Source: Roseovarius litoreus
GTDB lineage: Bacteria > Pseudomonadota > Alphaproteobacteria > Rhodobacterales > Rhodobacteraceae
Length of the DNA: 64,000 bases
Reading direction: 5' to 3'
Assembly (NCBI RefSeq): GCF_900142765.1
Contig: NZ_FRCB01000001.1
Span: forward strand, 186,001 to 250,000
The translations under genes and the position numbers were made by a program. A model generated the notes under the pieces. The model did no database searches, was not told where the DNA came from, and saw only the letters and a program-made list of their open reading frames with translations. Positions 35,103-44,368 of this stretch are shown one piece after another. Every line of letters starts with the position of its first letter. Position 1 is the first letter of the stretch.

Positions 35103-35654
35103 TCAGAACAGGCGCGTCACCAACACAACCGCAACCACCGGCACCAGCAGCACATGGGTCACATGATCGAACCAATTGCTGCTGCCCCAGCCCAAGACCC
35201 AAAAGGCTTGTCCCAAAACGGCCACCAGCGGCAGGAACCAATTGCCGGTCGCCAGACCGTAAAGGCACACCGCCAGAACCATTCCTGCCACCGGCAGCGG
35301 CGCATAACCGATGCGATAGATATCCACCGGCACCGCCCCCATGGCGCTGGCCAGAAACAGCACATAGACCAGCAGGAACGCCCCCAGCTCCAGCGCCGAG
35401 AAGGGCACAACCGGCAGACCCAGCTTAGCCCCCATATGCCGCAGCGCCAGAGCCGGCAGCATCACCCCGAACGGCGCCAGCAGCGCCACCATTCCGCGTA
35501 GCGGCAGCGTATCGCGGAACGCCAGAACCGCCGCGGCCCCCACGACCCCACCGATCCAGACCGAAGCAGGCGCGCCCGCGACCCAGCCGGCCAAAGCAAA
35601 AACCAGCCACGCCAGGATCACCGCCAGCCAGACACTCGCCAGAACACCGGTCAT
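35103..35654 (-). CDS. Multi-pass membrane protein of unknown function
   Basis: 183 aa from the ATG at 35654, overlapping the sialidase-like gene stop as ATGA. Five or six hydrophobic helices span nearly the entire protein, and the C-terminal part reads GWGSSNWFDHVTHVLLVPVVAVV. No family recognised. It is last in the COQ9-quinone oxidoreductase-sialidase-like group, so it is probably cotranslated with the sialidase-like protein. Confidence 0.7.
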   Translation of the reverse strand: MTGVLASVWLAVILAWLVFALAGWVAGAPASVWIGGVVGAAAVLAFRDTLPLRGMVALLAPFGVMLPALALRHMGAKLGLPVVPFSALELGAFLLVYVLFLASAMGAVPVDIYRIGYAPLPVAGMVLAVCLYGLATGNWFLPLVAVLGQAFWVLGWGSSNWFDHVTHVLLVPVVAVVLVTRLF

Positions 35655-36772
35655 TGCGCCGCCACCCATGCTTCGTTGAAGACATGCGCGCGCAGACCTT
35701 TCTTGGTGCCATGTGAATAGGCCAGCAGGATCTGCCCATCAGGCAACCGCCTCAACATCGGATAGCGCGCATCGCCCGGTTGCCGGTCAAGGCTGTGGAT
35801 CACCCGCCAGCTGCCCCCCTCATCCTCGGACAGCGCCAGATGCAAGAGATCGGCACTGTCTGCGCCACCATTCATCGCCATCAGGATACGCCCCCCCGAC
35901 ACCGGCAGCGCCGCCACCGGCGCGCTTGGATGGGCAATTCCCGTCGCCTCGGCCTCGCTCCATGTGCGGCCGCCATCTTGGGTGCGGCTGACATAGACCT
36001 GCCCGCTATTGTCGAAGTCGCGCAAAAAAGCCAGCGCACGCGCGCCGTCCAGCACCACAATCATCGGCTGTATGGGCTTGATCCGCTTGCCTGTCATCCG
36101 TCGCAGATCGCGGGCCCGACCCTGCGCGTCGGTTCGGACAAGCACGCCATAGGTTGACCCCATCTCGAAATAGGCAGGCAGCGCCATCGACCCGTCCGAA
36201 TAGGCGACCATCGGCGATTTCACCAGCATGGACCGGTTGAGAAAGGGCGACAGGTTCAGCTTGCGCGCCCAGACCGGATTGCCCTTGTCCATGCGCACAT
36301 CGGCCACCGACGCCATCGCCCATCCACCAACCGACACGACCGTCGCATAAAGCGCGTCATGCGCGGCTTCGTTCTGCACCGTGTTGCCAAGCGTCACCAC
36401 AAGTTGCCGCGGCTCGAACGCATCGCCAAGCGCGGCGCTGGTCAGATAGGGCTCAGGGGGGGCAGCCTGCCAGCCGGTCTCGTCACGCCTCAGCACGACG
36501 CGATGGATTTCGACATCGGGCTGCGCCTCGGACGAACCCTGAAACCACAAGATGCCCACCTCGTCGCCATTGATCGTGATCGCGGGCGAATGGGCCATGC
36601 CTTCGCTTGGTGTATGATCGAAGACCGTGTCGAACACAGGCGCTCCGGTCGGAGGCGGGCTTTCGGGAACGGCGAAGGTCCAGTTCAGCGTCTCGTCACG
36701 CCACAACGCATACCCGCTCAGGCCAATGCTGAGCACCGCCATGGCCAGAATGGCAACCTGCACCAGCCCCAC
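35651..36772 (-). CDS. Sialidase-superfamily (BNR-repeat) exoenzyme-like protein
   Basis: 373 aa with a GTG start 4 nt after the quinone oxidoreductase gene. An N-terminal helix (about residues 5-23) anchors or exports it. The rest is a six-bladed propeller with Asp-boxes SRTQDGGRTW and SEDEGGSW and a PAITINGDEVGILWFQGSSE strand, matching the exo-alpha-sialidase fold used by many Roseobacter proteins. The catalytic Tyr/Glu and Arg triad could not be confirmed, so the enzyme activity is open. Confidence 0.75.
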   Translation of the reverse strand: MGLVQVAILAMAVLSIGLSGYALWRDETLNWTFAVPESPPPTGAPVFDTVFDHTPSEGMAHSPAITINGDEVGILWFQGSSEAQPDVEIHRVVLRRDETGWQAAPPEPYLTSAALGDAFEPRQLVVTLGNTVQNEAAHDALYATVVSVGGWAMASVADVRMDKGNPVWARKLNLSPFLNRSMLVKSPMVAYSDGSMALPAYFEMGSTYGVLVRTDAQGRARDLRRMTGKRIKPIQPMIVVLDGARALAFLRDFDNSGQVYVSRTQDGGRTWSEAEATGIAHPSAPVAALPVSGGRILMAMNGGADSADLLHLALSEDEGGSWRVIHSLDRQPGDARYPMLRRLPDGQILLAYSHGTKKGLRAHVFNEAWVAAQ

Positions 36773-36776
36773 CGGC

Positions 36777-37760
36777 TTACCCCACTTTCAAGACGATCTT
36801 GCCGATATGGGTACTCTTTTCCATATGGGCATGGGCCAGCGCGGCATTGGCAAGCTCGTATTCGGAATCCATCACCGGCGCGACCTGCCCCGAGGCCAGC
36901 AGCGGCCAGACATGCGCGCGCAGCGCCTCGGCGATCATCGCCTTGGCCTGATCGCTTTGCGGGCGCAAGGTCGAGCCGGTGATCGTCAGCCGGCGCATCA
37001 TGACCTGGGCAAAGTTCAACTCCACTTTGGGACCCTGCAGAAACGCGATCTGCACCAGCCGCCCCTCATCCGCGAGACATTTGACATTGCGCGGCAGGTA
37101 ATCGCCCCCCACCATATCGAGGATCAGATCGGCGCCACCCTCGGCGCGCATCACATCGACGAAATCCTCGGCGCGGTAATTGATCGCCCGCTCCGCACCC
37201 AGATCAACGCATTTGGCGCATTTTTCATCCGATCCCGCCGTGGTGAAGACCCGCGCGCCAAAGGCATTCGCCAGCTGGATCGCCGTCGTGCCGATCCCGG
37301 ACGAGCCGCCATGCACAAGGAACCTCTCGCCCGCCTTGAGGGCGCCACGGCCAAAGACATTGGACCAGACCGTGAAGAATGTCTCGGGCAGGCAGGCCGC
37401 TTCGCGCAGGCCCATGCCCGCGGGGATCGGCAGGCAATGTGCAGCAGGCGTGGCGACATACTCGGCGTAACCGCCCCCGGGCAGCAAGGCGCAGACCTTG
37501 TCGCCCACACTCCAGTCGCTCACACCATCACCGATGGCGACGATCTCGCCGGCGGCTTCCAGCCCCGGCAGGTCGCTGGCGGTCGGCGGCGGCGCGTAAA
37601 GCCCGGCGCGCTGCAAGGCATCGGGGCGATTGACCCCGGCATAGGCCACCTTGATCACCACATCGCCCGCGGCCGGCGCCGGGACGGGACGGCTTGTCAG
37701 CCTCAGGACATCCGGGCCGCCGGGTTCAGTGATTTCCACGGCGTTCATCATATCGGTCAT
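36777..37760 (-). CDS. NAD(P)H quinone oxidoreductase (zinc-less MDR, PIG3/QOR-like)
   Basis: 327 aa, ATG at 37760 with GGGAGA 5 nt upstream. It is a medium-chain dehydrogenase without zinc ligands: VAYAGVNRPDALQRAG and LPGLEAAGEIVAIG near the N-terminus, NADP-binding VHGGSSGIGTTAIQLANAFG (about 146-165), and ILDMVGGDYLPRN. PIG3/QOR enzymes reduce quinones or enones. It follows the COQ9 gene by 30 nt, a common pairing in Rhodobacterales. Confidence 0.9.
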   Translation of the reverse strand: MTDMMNAVEITEPGGPDVLRLTSRPVPAPAAGDVVIKVAYAGVNRPDALQRAGLYAPPPTASDLPGLEAAGEIVAIGDGVSDWSVGDKVCALLPGGGYAEYVATPAAHCLPIPAGMGLREAACLPETFFTVWSNVFGRGALKAGERFLVHGGSSGIGTTAIQLANAFGARVFTTAGSDEKCAKCVDLGAERAINYRAEDFVDVMRAEGGADLILDMVGGDYLPRNVKCLADEGRLVQIAFLQGPKVELNFAQVMMRRLTITGSTLRPQSDQAKAMIAEALRAHVWPLLASGQVAPVMDSEYELANAALAHAHMEKSTHIGKIVLKVG

Positions 37761-37790
37761 GCGTGTCTCCCTGGCTTGGTCGCGGCCTGT

Positions 37791-38486
37791 TTACGCCTGT
37801 CTGTTCCAGCGGCCCGGCATCCCGGCCTGCTGGCGGCGCTGTGCCTGTGGCGCGCGCACCTTGCCGAACACCCTCAGCGGACCCGCCATCAGCCCGCTCA
37901 GGACCTTGTTGTCGCGCATCTGCGCCTTGAGCTTCTCGAACGACATCACATTGTCGATCCGGCGATCCAGAAACGCCCAGGTTGCCTCATGGCCCGGGCT
38001 GTCATCGCCCAGCCAATACAACAGCGTCGTGCTGTAAACGCCCGACAGGGTGGCGCGTTTGGTATACCAGTTCACATCGTCCGATGTGTCGCCAAGCGCG
38101 GTCCAGATCAGATCGCATGTGCCCCAGACCGCCTTCGCCCCATCCGCGGCATACATGGGCAGCGAAAACAGCGTCATGCCCCGCCGCACCAGCTCCTTGT
38201 CGTCGACCGCCTCCAAGCGGTAGCGCACCGCGGCCGCGACACGGTCGCGAAAGCGCAGCTGGCTCAGATCTTCGGTCGTCAGGCGCTCCAGCATCAGCGC
38301 GTCACCCTCGGCGTGATAGGCCAGCGCCAGATCCACCGCACCGCGCGGACAGACCGCCCGCGCCAGGCCCGGCTCGATCCCCGTGTCGCGAATCGCCGCC
38401 TGAAAGGCATCCTCGCTCCAGCCGTCGAAGGGCACGTGCATCTTGGCTGCATCCAGCAGCTTTGCCTTGATATCCGGGTCGGTCAT
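37791..38486 (-). CDS. COQ9-family protein (ubiquinone biosynthesis)
   Basis: 231 aa from the ATG at 38486, preceded by GGAGG 6 nt upstream. KAKLLDAAKMHVPFDGWSEDAF opens a TetR-like helical fold without DNA-binding function. The C-terminal half (DTSDDVNWYTKRATLSGVYSTTLLYWLGD) is the lipid-binding COQ9 domain. COQ9 assists the hydroxylation step of ubiquinone synthesis by binding isoprenoid intermediates. It is first of a four-gene group and divergent from rpsU. Confidence 0.93.
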   Translation of the reverse strand: MTDPDIKAKLLDAAKMHVPFDGWSEDAFQAAIRDTGIEPGLARAVCPRGAVDLALAYHAEGDALMLERLTTEDLSQLRFRDRVAAAVRYRLEAVDDKELVRRGMTLFSLPMYAADGAKAVWGTCDLIWTALGDTSDDVNWYTKRATLSGVYSTTLLYWLGDDSPGHEATWAFLDRRIDNVMSFEKLKAQMRDNKVLSGLMAGPLRVFGKVRAPQAQRRQQAGMPGRWNRQA

Positions 38487-38596
38487 CGCTTGCCTCCATT
38501 CGATCGGCGCCACCCTAGACAAAGGAAAGACGCTTTGCTATACGGCCACTTCCTGCAAACTTACGCAACTTCAACTTGGAAAGGTGGTGACACCAC

Positions 38597-38803
38597 ATGC
38601 AGGTTAGTGTTCGCGACAACAATGTCGATCAGGCGCTTCGTGCCCTGAAGAAAAAGCTGCAGCGCGAAGGCGTTTTCCGTGAAATGAAGCTTCGGCAGCA
38701 TTTCGAGAAACCGTCCGAGAAGAAAGCGCGCGAAAAAGCCGAGGCAATCCGCCGCGCTCGTAAACTGGCGCGCAAGAAAGCCCAACGCGAAGGCCTTCTC
38801 TGA
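38597..38803 (+). CDS. rpsU: 30S ribosomal protein S21
   Basis: 68 aa. The start [20 protein letters not shown] and the Arg/Lys-rich tail ([15 protein letters not shown]) are typical of S21. GGTGGTG precedes the ATG. It is a separate transcription unit ending in a clear terminator. Confidence 0.97.
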   Translation: MQVSVRDNNVDQALRALKKKLQREGVFREMKLRQHFEKPSEKKAREKAEAIRRARKLARKKAQREGLL

Positions 38804-38839
38804 AGACCGCAGCACGCCGAACGCGACACAAGAACGACG

Positions 38840-38874
38840 ACCCCCGGGCAGCCGCTTCGGGGGTTTGTCTTTTC
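38840..38874 (+). terminator. Intrinsic terminator after rpsU
   Basis: ACCCCCG (38840-38846) pairs with CGGGGGT (38858-38864), followed by TTGTCTTTTC. The remainder of 38875-39095 shows no gene. Confidence 0.85.
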
Positions 38875-39095
38875 TGAAATCACGTGCATGGAAAAAGCGT
38901 CGTGGTCAAAGCCGTGTCGGCCGGATCTGCAAGCCACCGCGCCTTGGCCATTTCGTGAAATCGAAGGCAGGGGAAAAGACATCTGGTCTGATCCCGTTTC
39001 CGCGCGTCGTAGCGTCATAAACGAGGATCGCTTGCATCCTTGGCTGCTTGAATATACCCAGCGGTCATACATGACAAACTTATGACGGACCCAAA

Positions 39096-39785
39096 ATGAT
39101 CAGGCTCAGTCCAATTGACCAAATCCTTTTTGGACTGATGAACGCCACACTGCTTTTCACATTGGCGTACAGCGTTTTGGGAATGAGCCTGCAATACGAG
39201 GCGGGTTTCGGCGCCGAGGACGGCCCGGTTGAATACGGCACGGCCATTTGTCTCTTCCTCTCGTGCTTGATCCTGATGAGCCAGGCAATCCGCACGGCGC
39301 GTTTCAGCGGAGCATCCTCGCTCTGGCTTGTTCTTTATTCGGCAGCCTTTCTGTTTGGCGCCGGCGAAGAGATTTCTTGGGGACAGCGGATCATCGGCTG
39401 GGAAACCACCGGCTTTTTTGCCGAACACAACGTGCAGAACGAAACCACGCTGCATAACCTGGCTTTTGGCGACGAACAGCTGACGAAATCCCTTTTCGGA
39501 TCCTATCTGACGGTTGCCATCCTGTTGTATCTCGTCGTTCTGCCTCTGCTTTATTCCCGCGTCTCGCTCGTCGCGCGCCTTGTTGATCGGATCATGCTGC
39601 CTTTGCCGTCGGCGCGTCACGGGATCACTGCGGTCGGGGCCAGTCTTGTCATCGGCCTGCTTGCGACCGTGTCCCGCAAGTGGGAGGCCTACGAGTTCAT
39701 CTTCAGCCTGCTGACGATGTCGATCTTCCTGCATCCGGCCAATGCGCATCGGTTCACAAAGCGTAATCCCGACACCAAGACCTGA
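39096..39785 (+). CDS. Multi-pass membrane protein of unknown function with a GEEISWGQR motif
   Basis: 229 aa. About six hydrophobic helices are visible. Between helices 3 and 4 lies a striking polar motif GAGEEISWGQRIIGWET (about residues 87-103) followed by NVQNETTLHNLAF (about 111-123). The pattern recurs in uncharacterised membrane proteins I have seen near polysaccharide genes, but no function is known to me. The ribosome site is weak. It converges with the aspartoacylase-like gene, with only 2 nt between them. Confidence 0.72.
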   Translation: MIRLSPIDQILFGLMNATLLFTLAYSVLGMSLQYEAGFGAEDGPVEYGTAICLFLSCLILMSQAIRTARFSGASSLWLVLYSAAFLFGAGEEISWGQRIIGWETTGFFAEHNVQNETTLHNLAFGDEQLTKSLFGSYLTVAILLYLVVLPLLYSRVSLVARLVDRIMLPLPSARHGITAVGASLVIGLLATVSRKWEAYEFIFSLLTMSIFLHPANAHRFTKRNPDTKT

Positions 39786-39787
39786 CG

Positions 39788-40822
39788 TCAGATAATCTCG
39801 TCCTCGTCGAACATCGGCATCGGCGCCATATGCGCCGTGATTCCGCGCGCCACATCCTCGGGGCTCGAGGTTTGCGCCACATGGAACAGTGCGTCGCCCT
39901 CATAGACCACGGGCATGTTCGTTCGACCGATGATGATGCCTTGCTGATCGGCAACGACCTCGGCCTCGAATTCGCCAAACGGGTCCGAAATCGCGCCCAT
40001 CACCGTCCCCGGCTCCACCATGTCACCTGTCGCCAGATAGCCGCGCAGCAATCCGCCCGCAGGCGCGCGATACCAGGTCGACTCGCTGCAATAGAGCGGT
40101 TCGGCACGCTTGCGCGGCACTCCCTTGCCACTGATCATGCCCAGATGGTTCATCACCCGCAAGATCCCCGCAACGCCGGTGCGCGCGGCAAACTCGTCGA
40201 ACCTCAACCCCTCACCGGCTTCATAGAGCAGCACGTCGACGCCCTCATGTTCAGCCGCCATCCTGAGCGAGCCGTCGCGCAGGTTCGAGGGCATCACCAC
40301 AGGTGGCGCGAACACATCCGCCAACGCGCGCAGCCGGTCATTGCCCGAGGTCAGACGCAACTGCGGCAGATTGGTGCGCCGGATCGCAGCGGAGTGCAGG
40401 TCGATCCCGATATCCGAGCGCCTGACCACTTCGGTCATGAAGATATGCGCCAGCCGCGACGCCATCGACCCTGTCGCATGGCCCGGAAAGCAGCGATTCA
40501 GATCCCGCCTGTCCGGCAGGTATCGCGAATGATTGAGAAATCCGAAGGTATTCACGATGGGCACCGCAAGAAGCGTGCCCGAAAGCTGCGCCAGCGCCTT
40601 GGAATTCAACAGTCGCCGCACGATCTCGGCGCCGATCACCTCATCGCCGTGAACAGCCGCCGACACGAACATCACAGGCCCCGGCTTGCGCCCATGCACC
40701 ACGCGCACCGACAAATGCACCGGCGTGTGATCCGACAACTCGCTCACGGGCACATCCACGGTGCGGCGCGTGCCCGGTGGCACCGTCACGCCCGCGATAT
40801 CGAACGGTTTGCGTCTGGCCAT
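39788..40822 (-). CDS. Succinylglutamate desuccinylase/aspartoacylase-family metallohydrolase
   Basis: 344 aa, AAGGG upstream of the ATG at 40822. It is a zinc M14-type amidohydrolase: zinc ligands in SAAVHGDEVIGAE (H-x2-E, about residues 58-61) and DLHSA (about 141-145), with RDLNRCFPG carrying the substrate Arg-Asn. It removes acyl groups from N-acyl amino acids. A C-terminal beta-rich domain (ATGDMVEPGTVMGAI) is typical of the AstE/AspA-like subgroup. The precise substrate is unknown. Confidence 0.88.
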   Translation of the reverse strand: MARRKPFDIAGVTVPPGTRRTVDVPVSELSDHTPVHLSVRVVHGRKPGPVMFVSAAVHGDEVIGAEIVRRLLNSKALAQLSGTLLAVPIVNTFGFLNHSRYLPDRRDLNRCFPGHATGSMASRLAHIFMTEVVRRSDIGIDLHSAAIRRTNLPQLRLTSGNDRLRALADVFAPPVVMPSNLRDGSLRMAAEHEGVDVLLYEAGEGLRFDEFAARTGVAGILRVMNHLGMISGKGVPRKRAEPLYCSESTWYRAPAGGLLRGYLATGDMVEPGTVMGAISDPFGEFEAEVVADQQGIIIGRTNMPVVYEGDALFHVAQTSSPEDVARGITAHMAPMPMFDEDEII

Positions 40823-40931
40823 CTCACGCCCTTCCCGGCTGCGTCCCTCTCTGCAGGCTTCCCCTTGCAGGTTGCAGTTGCTATGCAGCCCTAGTTTCGT
40901 TCACACGCCAAAAGGCTGTTTTCCAGCGCCG

Positions 40932-41816
40932 ATGTCAATTCCAGTCGCCCCAGAACGTGTGACCGTGGTCACCGTCGCCCATAACAGCCTTGCGGTCCTG
41001 CCCAAGATGCTGGCGTCAGTGCCACGCGGCAGCACGGCCATCGTGGTCGACAATGCCTCGCGCGATGCCGCGGCCCTGGCCGATCTGGCGCGGACTCATG
41101 GTGCGCAGCTGCTCCGCAACGAGGACAATCGCGGCTTCGGTCCCGCCTGCAATATCGGCGCGGCCGAGGCCCCGAGCGAATTCGTGCTGTTCCTGAACCC
41201 CGATGCCCGGCTTGGCGATGGCGCGATCGAGGCGCTTGTCGCAGCGGCTGACGCGCATCCCGAGGCCGTGGCCTTCAACCCGGCGATCACGGATGGCAAG
41301 GGACGCCCCTATTTCAAGCGCGGCAGCGTTCTTTTGCCCGCCTCTGCGCGCTTGCCCGCCGGATGGCCCGACGCAGACCGCGAAGTGCCTGTTCTGACCG
41401 GCGCTGCGTTTTTCGTGCGCCGCGCGGCGTTCGAGGCGGTAGGCGGCTTCGATCCCGCGATCTTCCTTTATCACGAAGATGATGATCTTGCCCTTCGCCT
41501 CAAGACGGTCGGCTCCCTCATGTTCGTGCATGGCGCGCGCGTGACCCATGACGCAGGCAACTCCACTGTCCGATCCCCCGCCTCTGCCGCGTTCAAGGCC
41601 TTTCACATGGGCCGCTCACGGGTCTATGCCGCGCGCAAGCACCAGTTGCCCGGCGCGGGGCGCAAGGCGCTTGTCTCGGCACTGGTGCAACTAATCTCGC
41701 CGCTCACTCTCTTGTCGGCCCGCAAGCGCGCCAAACAACTGGCCTTCCTTCGCGGCGTTCTGGACGGGCTGCGCACCCCCGGCTCGGACCGACAAAGCCC
41801 CAAAGGATCACAATGA
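40932..41816 (+). CDS. Family 2 glycosyltransferase (rhamnosyltransferase-like)
   Basis: 294 aa from the ATG at 40932. The GT2 fold is seen in VTVVTVAHNSLAVLPKML, AIVVDNASRDAA, NRGFGPACNIGAA, the DxD-like LFLNPDARLG (about residue 87) and LTGAAFFVRRAAFEAVGGFDP, with the base region FLYHEDDDLALRLK. It adds a sugar from a nucleotide donor to a surface glycan. Its stop overlaps the HAD gene start (ATGA), so the two are coupled. It opens the polysaccharide region on the right side of the window. Confidence 0.9.
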   Translation: MSIPVAPERVTVVTVAHNSLAVLPKMLASVPRGSTAIVVDNASRDAAALADLARTHGAQLLRNEDNRGFGPACNIGAAEAPSEFVLFLNPDARLGDGAIEALVAAADAHPEAVAFNPAITDGKGRPYFKRGSVLLPASARLPAGWPDADREVPVLTGAAFFVRRAAFEAVGGFDPAIFLYHEDDDLALRLKTVGSLMFVHGARVTHDAGNSTVRSPASAAFKAFHMGRSRVYAARKHQLPGAGRKALVSALVQLISPLTLLSARKRAKQLAFLRGVLDGLRTPGSDRQSPKGSQ

Positions 41817-42436
41817 CATCGCAGTCATTGCCCAAAGACACCGCATTTTGCTTTGATCTGGACGGCACGATCACGCAGACCGAACTGCTGCCGCTGATCG
41901 CCGCCGAAATCGGGCTTGAGCGGGATATGGCCGCGCTGACCAAGGCGGCGATGGAGGGCCGGACCGCGTTCGAGCCCTCGTTCCGCCATAGATGCCAGCT
42001 TTTGAGCGAGATACCGCCAGACACGATAAGGCGTGTGATATCCGACGCGCCACTTGATCCGCATATTCTGGGATTCATCCATGAGAACCGGGAGGATTGC
42101 TTCATTCTGACCGGCAATCTCGACATCTGGATCGCGCCCATCATCGAGCGCTGTGGATGCCGCGCCTATGCGTCCGAAGGCATGTATACTCATGGCACGC
42201 TCGAGCTGACGACAATCCTGAACAAGGCGGCAACCCTGCGCCGTATCGCAGAGACGTTTGACTACAGGCGCATCATCGCCATCGGCGATGGCGCCAATGA
42301 TGCCGACATGCTGTCCGAAGCCACGATCGCGATCGCCTTCGGCGGCGTGCATCCTCCCGCAGCATCGGCAATCCACGCCGCGGACCATGTGGTGTATGAC
42401 GGGAAGGCATTGTGCAGCCTGCTGAAGTCGCTTTGA
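41813..42436 (+). CDS. HAD-superfamily phosphatase (SerB/HAD-IB-like)
   Basis: 207 aa. Motif I is FDLDGTIT (about residues 14-21), motif II ILTGNLD (a Thr before Gly; about 98), and motif III/IV GDGANDADML (about 163-172). This is phosphoserine-phosphatase-like in topology, but the alpha-helical cap is short. It is coupled to the preceding glycosyltransferase, so a sugar-phosphate or lipid-phosphate substrate is plausible. The substrate is not determined. Confidence 0.85.
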   Translation: MTSQSLPKDTAFCFDLDGTITQTELLPLIAAEIGLERDMAALTKAAMEGRTAFEPSFRHRCQLLSEIPPDTIRRVISDAPLDPHILGFIHENREDCFILTGNLDIWIAPIIERCGCRAYASEGMYTHGTLELTTILNKAATLRRIAETFDYRRIIAIGDGANDADMLSEATIAIAFGGVHPPAASAIHAADHVVYDGKALCSLLKSL

Positions 42437-42592
42437 AGATATGCCAGGACATCGGCAGATCCCGAACCGGGTCCACACATCTGCCAGCGGGACAAGAACG
42501 AAAATTGACTTCACGAAGACCGGCCAATAAAAGCCCGACATCGTTGGGTCAGAGCCAACCGTGACATTTTTCGGAATACTGGAGCCCGCCTG

Positions 42593-44368
42593 ATGGGAAA
42601 ATCCTCCCAAAAACAACCGATGTTCAGTCCAACCGACATCGACAACATCAAGTGGTTTTGGCGGAATTACCTGAAGGACAAGTCGCCCTGGTTGCTGTTG
42701 GTCCTCGCAATGGTCTCGGCGCAGGCCCTTGTTTATCAACAGTTCCTGTCGCTCACCGAAAACGGGCTTCGGGTCATCTTCGAGGATGGCTCACTGTCCC
42801 AATTGATCAAGGTCTGCGCATTCGTGTTCCTTCTCTTCGGCACGCGTGCCGTGTTGTCTTATGTGACGCCCCGCATTTCGGTCTGGCTTGCCAGCAACGC
42901 GGTTCGCTCCATGCGGCAGGATCTCATCAAGCATTTGTTGCGGCTGGACCTATCTTACTTTGAAAAGACAAAATCGGGCGATATCATCCTGCGCCTGGTC
43001 AGTCAGGTCGACAGCCTCAGTCATTTTGTGGGACAGGGCACTGTCGCCGCCGTGAGGGATTTGGCCACGGTCATCGTGGTATCAGGGTATTTGATCTATA
43101 AATCCCCCCTGCTCTTTACGGCTGCCATGATCGTGATACCGGTTCTCGTTCTGATGATGCGCGGGATCTCCGGCAAGATCAAAGAGGTCCAGCAAAGCGC
43201 GGAAAACGCGTTTGGCAACTACATGTCGGGCATCGAAGAGATGACCAACGGCATGCGCACGGTGAAAATCTCGGGTCAGGAAGATCGCGAGCGGGATCGG
43301 CTGTTCGAGGCAACCAACGGCATCCGTGATCTGATGATCAGACTGAATGCCGTGCAGGCTCTGTTCCCACCTTCGATCGATGTCGTGTCTGCCTTTGTCT
43401 ATGTGTTGGTCATCGGCGGCGGCGGCTACATGGTGATCCAGGGCGGGTTCGGCATGGATGCCGCCGGGATCATCGCGTTTTTGCTGGGCCTCGTGATCAT
43501 GTTCGATCCGCTGCGCCTGCTGGCCAGTTTCTTTGCCCAGTTGCAAGCCAGCCTGATTCTGCTGGACAGCATTCGCGGGGTCTACCGCGAGAAAATGCGC
43601 ATCACGGATCACGAAGGCTCGGTCGCAGAGTTCAACACCGAAGGTGACATCAAATTCGATCAGGTCAAATTCGCATATGACCCGCAGCACCCCCTGTTCG
43701 AGGATCTGGACCTGATGATCGAAGGGGGCAAGAAAACCGCCATCGTGGGCGCGACCGGGTCGGGCAAGACCACGGTCCTCAGCCTTATCACCCGGCTTTA
43801 CGATGTGGATGGCGGCAAGATCACCATAGACGGGCTCGATGTCCGGGACATCAAGGTCAAGTCACTGCGCAGCTCGTTTTCGGTCGTGGCTCAGGACATC
43901 GTGATCTTCAACGACACGATCTATGAAAACATCCGTTACGTCGCCCCGAACGCAACGGAAGAAGAAATCTGGGCCGCTGCGGAAGCCGCTGAAATCGCAG
44001 ACCTCATGCGCGCAAGAGGAAGTGCGCCGCTTGGCCCCAAGGGCAGCCAGCTGTCCGGCGGACAAAAGCAACGCATCGCCATCGCCCGCGCTTTCCTGCG
44101 CTCGGCGCCCATACTCCTCTTGGACGAGGCCACATCGGCCCTCGACCAGAAAACCGAAGAAAAGATCCAAGGCGCCCTCCAGCGCCTGTCCAAAGACAAG
44201 ACGACGATCATCGTGGCGCACCGCCTGTCATCAGTCGTCGCGGCGGACAAGATCTATGTCCTGGATATGGGGCAAGTCGTGGAACAGGGCTCTCACGCCG
44301 AACTGATTGCCAAACAGGGTCTCTATGCGGCCATGTACGCCTCTCAGAAAGAAGGGTATGCGACCTGA
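42593..44368 (+). CDS. ABC exporter, fused permease and ATPase (MsbA-like)
   Basis: 591 aa, TGGAG 8 nt before the ATG. The membrane domain occupies about residues 25-330 (six helices). The ATPase domain has Walker A GATGSGKTT (about 386), signature [14 protein letters not shown] (about 485) and Walker B ILLLDEATSALD (about 506). Homodimeric exporters of this type flip lipids or lipid-linked sugars. Being among glycan genes, it may move a lipid-linked glycan or lipid A-type substrate. 156 nt after the HAD gene. Confidence 0.92.
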   Translation: MGKSSQKQPMFSPTDIDNIKWFWRNYLKDKSPWLLLVLAMVSAQALVYQQFLSLTENGLRVIFEDGSLSQLIKVCAFVFLLFGTRAVLSYVTPRISVWLASNAVRSMRQDLIKHLLRLDLSYFEKTKSGDIILRLVSQVDSLSHFVGQGTVAAVRDLATVIVVSGYLIYKSPLLFTAAMIVIPVLVLMMRGISGKIKEVQQSAENAFGNYMSGIEEMTNGMRTVKISGQEDRERDRLFEATNGIRDLMIRLNAVQALFPPSIDVVSAFVYVLVIGGGGYMVIQGGFGMDAAGIIAFLLGLVIMFDPLRLLASFFAQLQASLILLDSIRGVYREKMRITDHEGSVAEFNTEGDIKFDQVKFAYDPQHPLFEDLDLMIEGGKKTAIVGATGSGKTTVLSLITRLYDVDGGKITIDGLDVRDIKVKSLRSSFSVVAQDIVIFNDTIYENIRYVAPNATEEEIWAAAEAAEIADLMRARGSAPLGPKGSQLSGGQKQRIAIARAFLRSAPILLLDEATSALDQKTEEKIQGALQRLSKDKTTIIVAHRLSSVVAADKIYVLDMGQVVEQGSHAELIAKQGLYAAMYASQKEGYAT

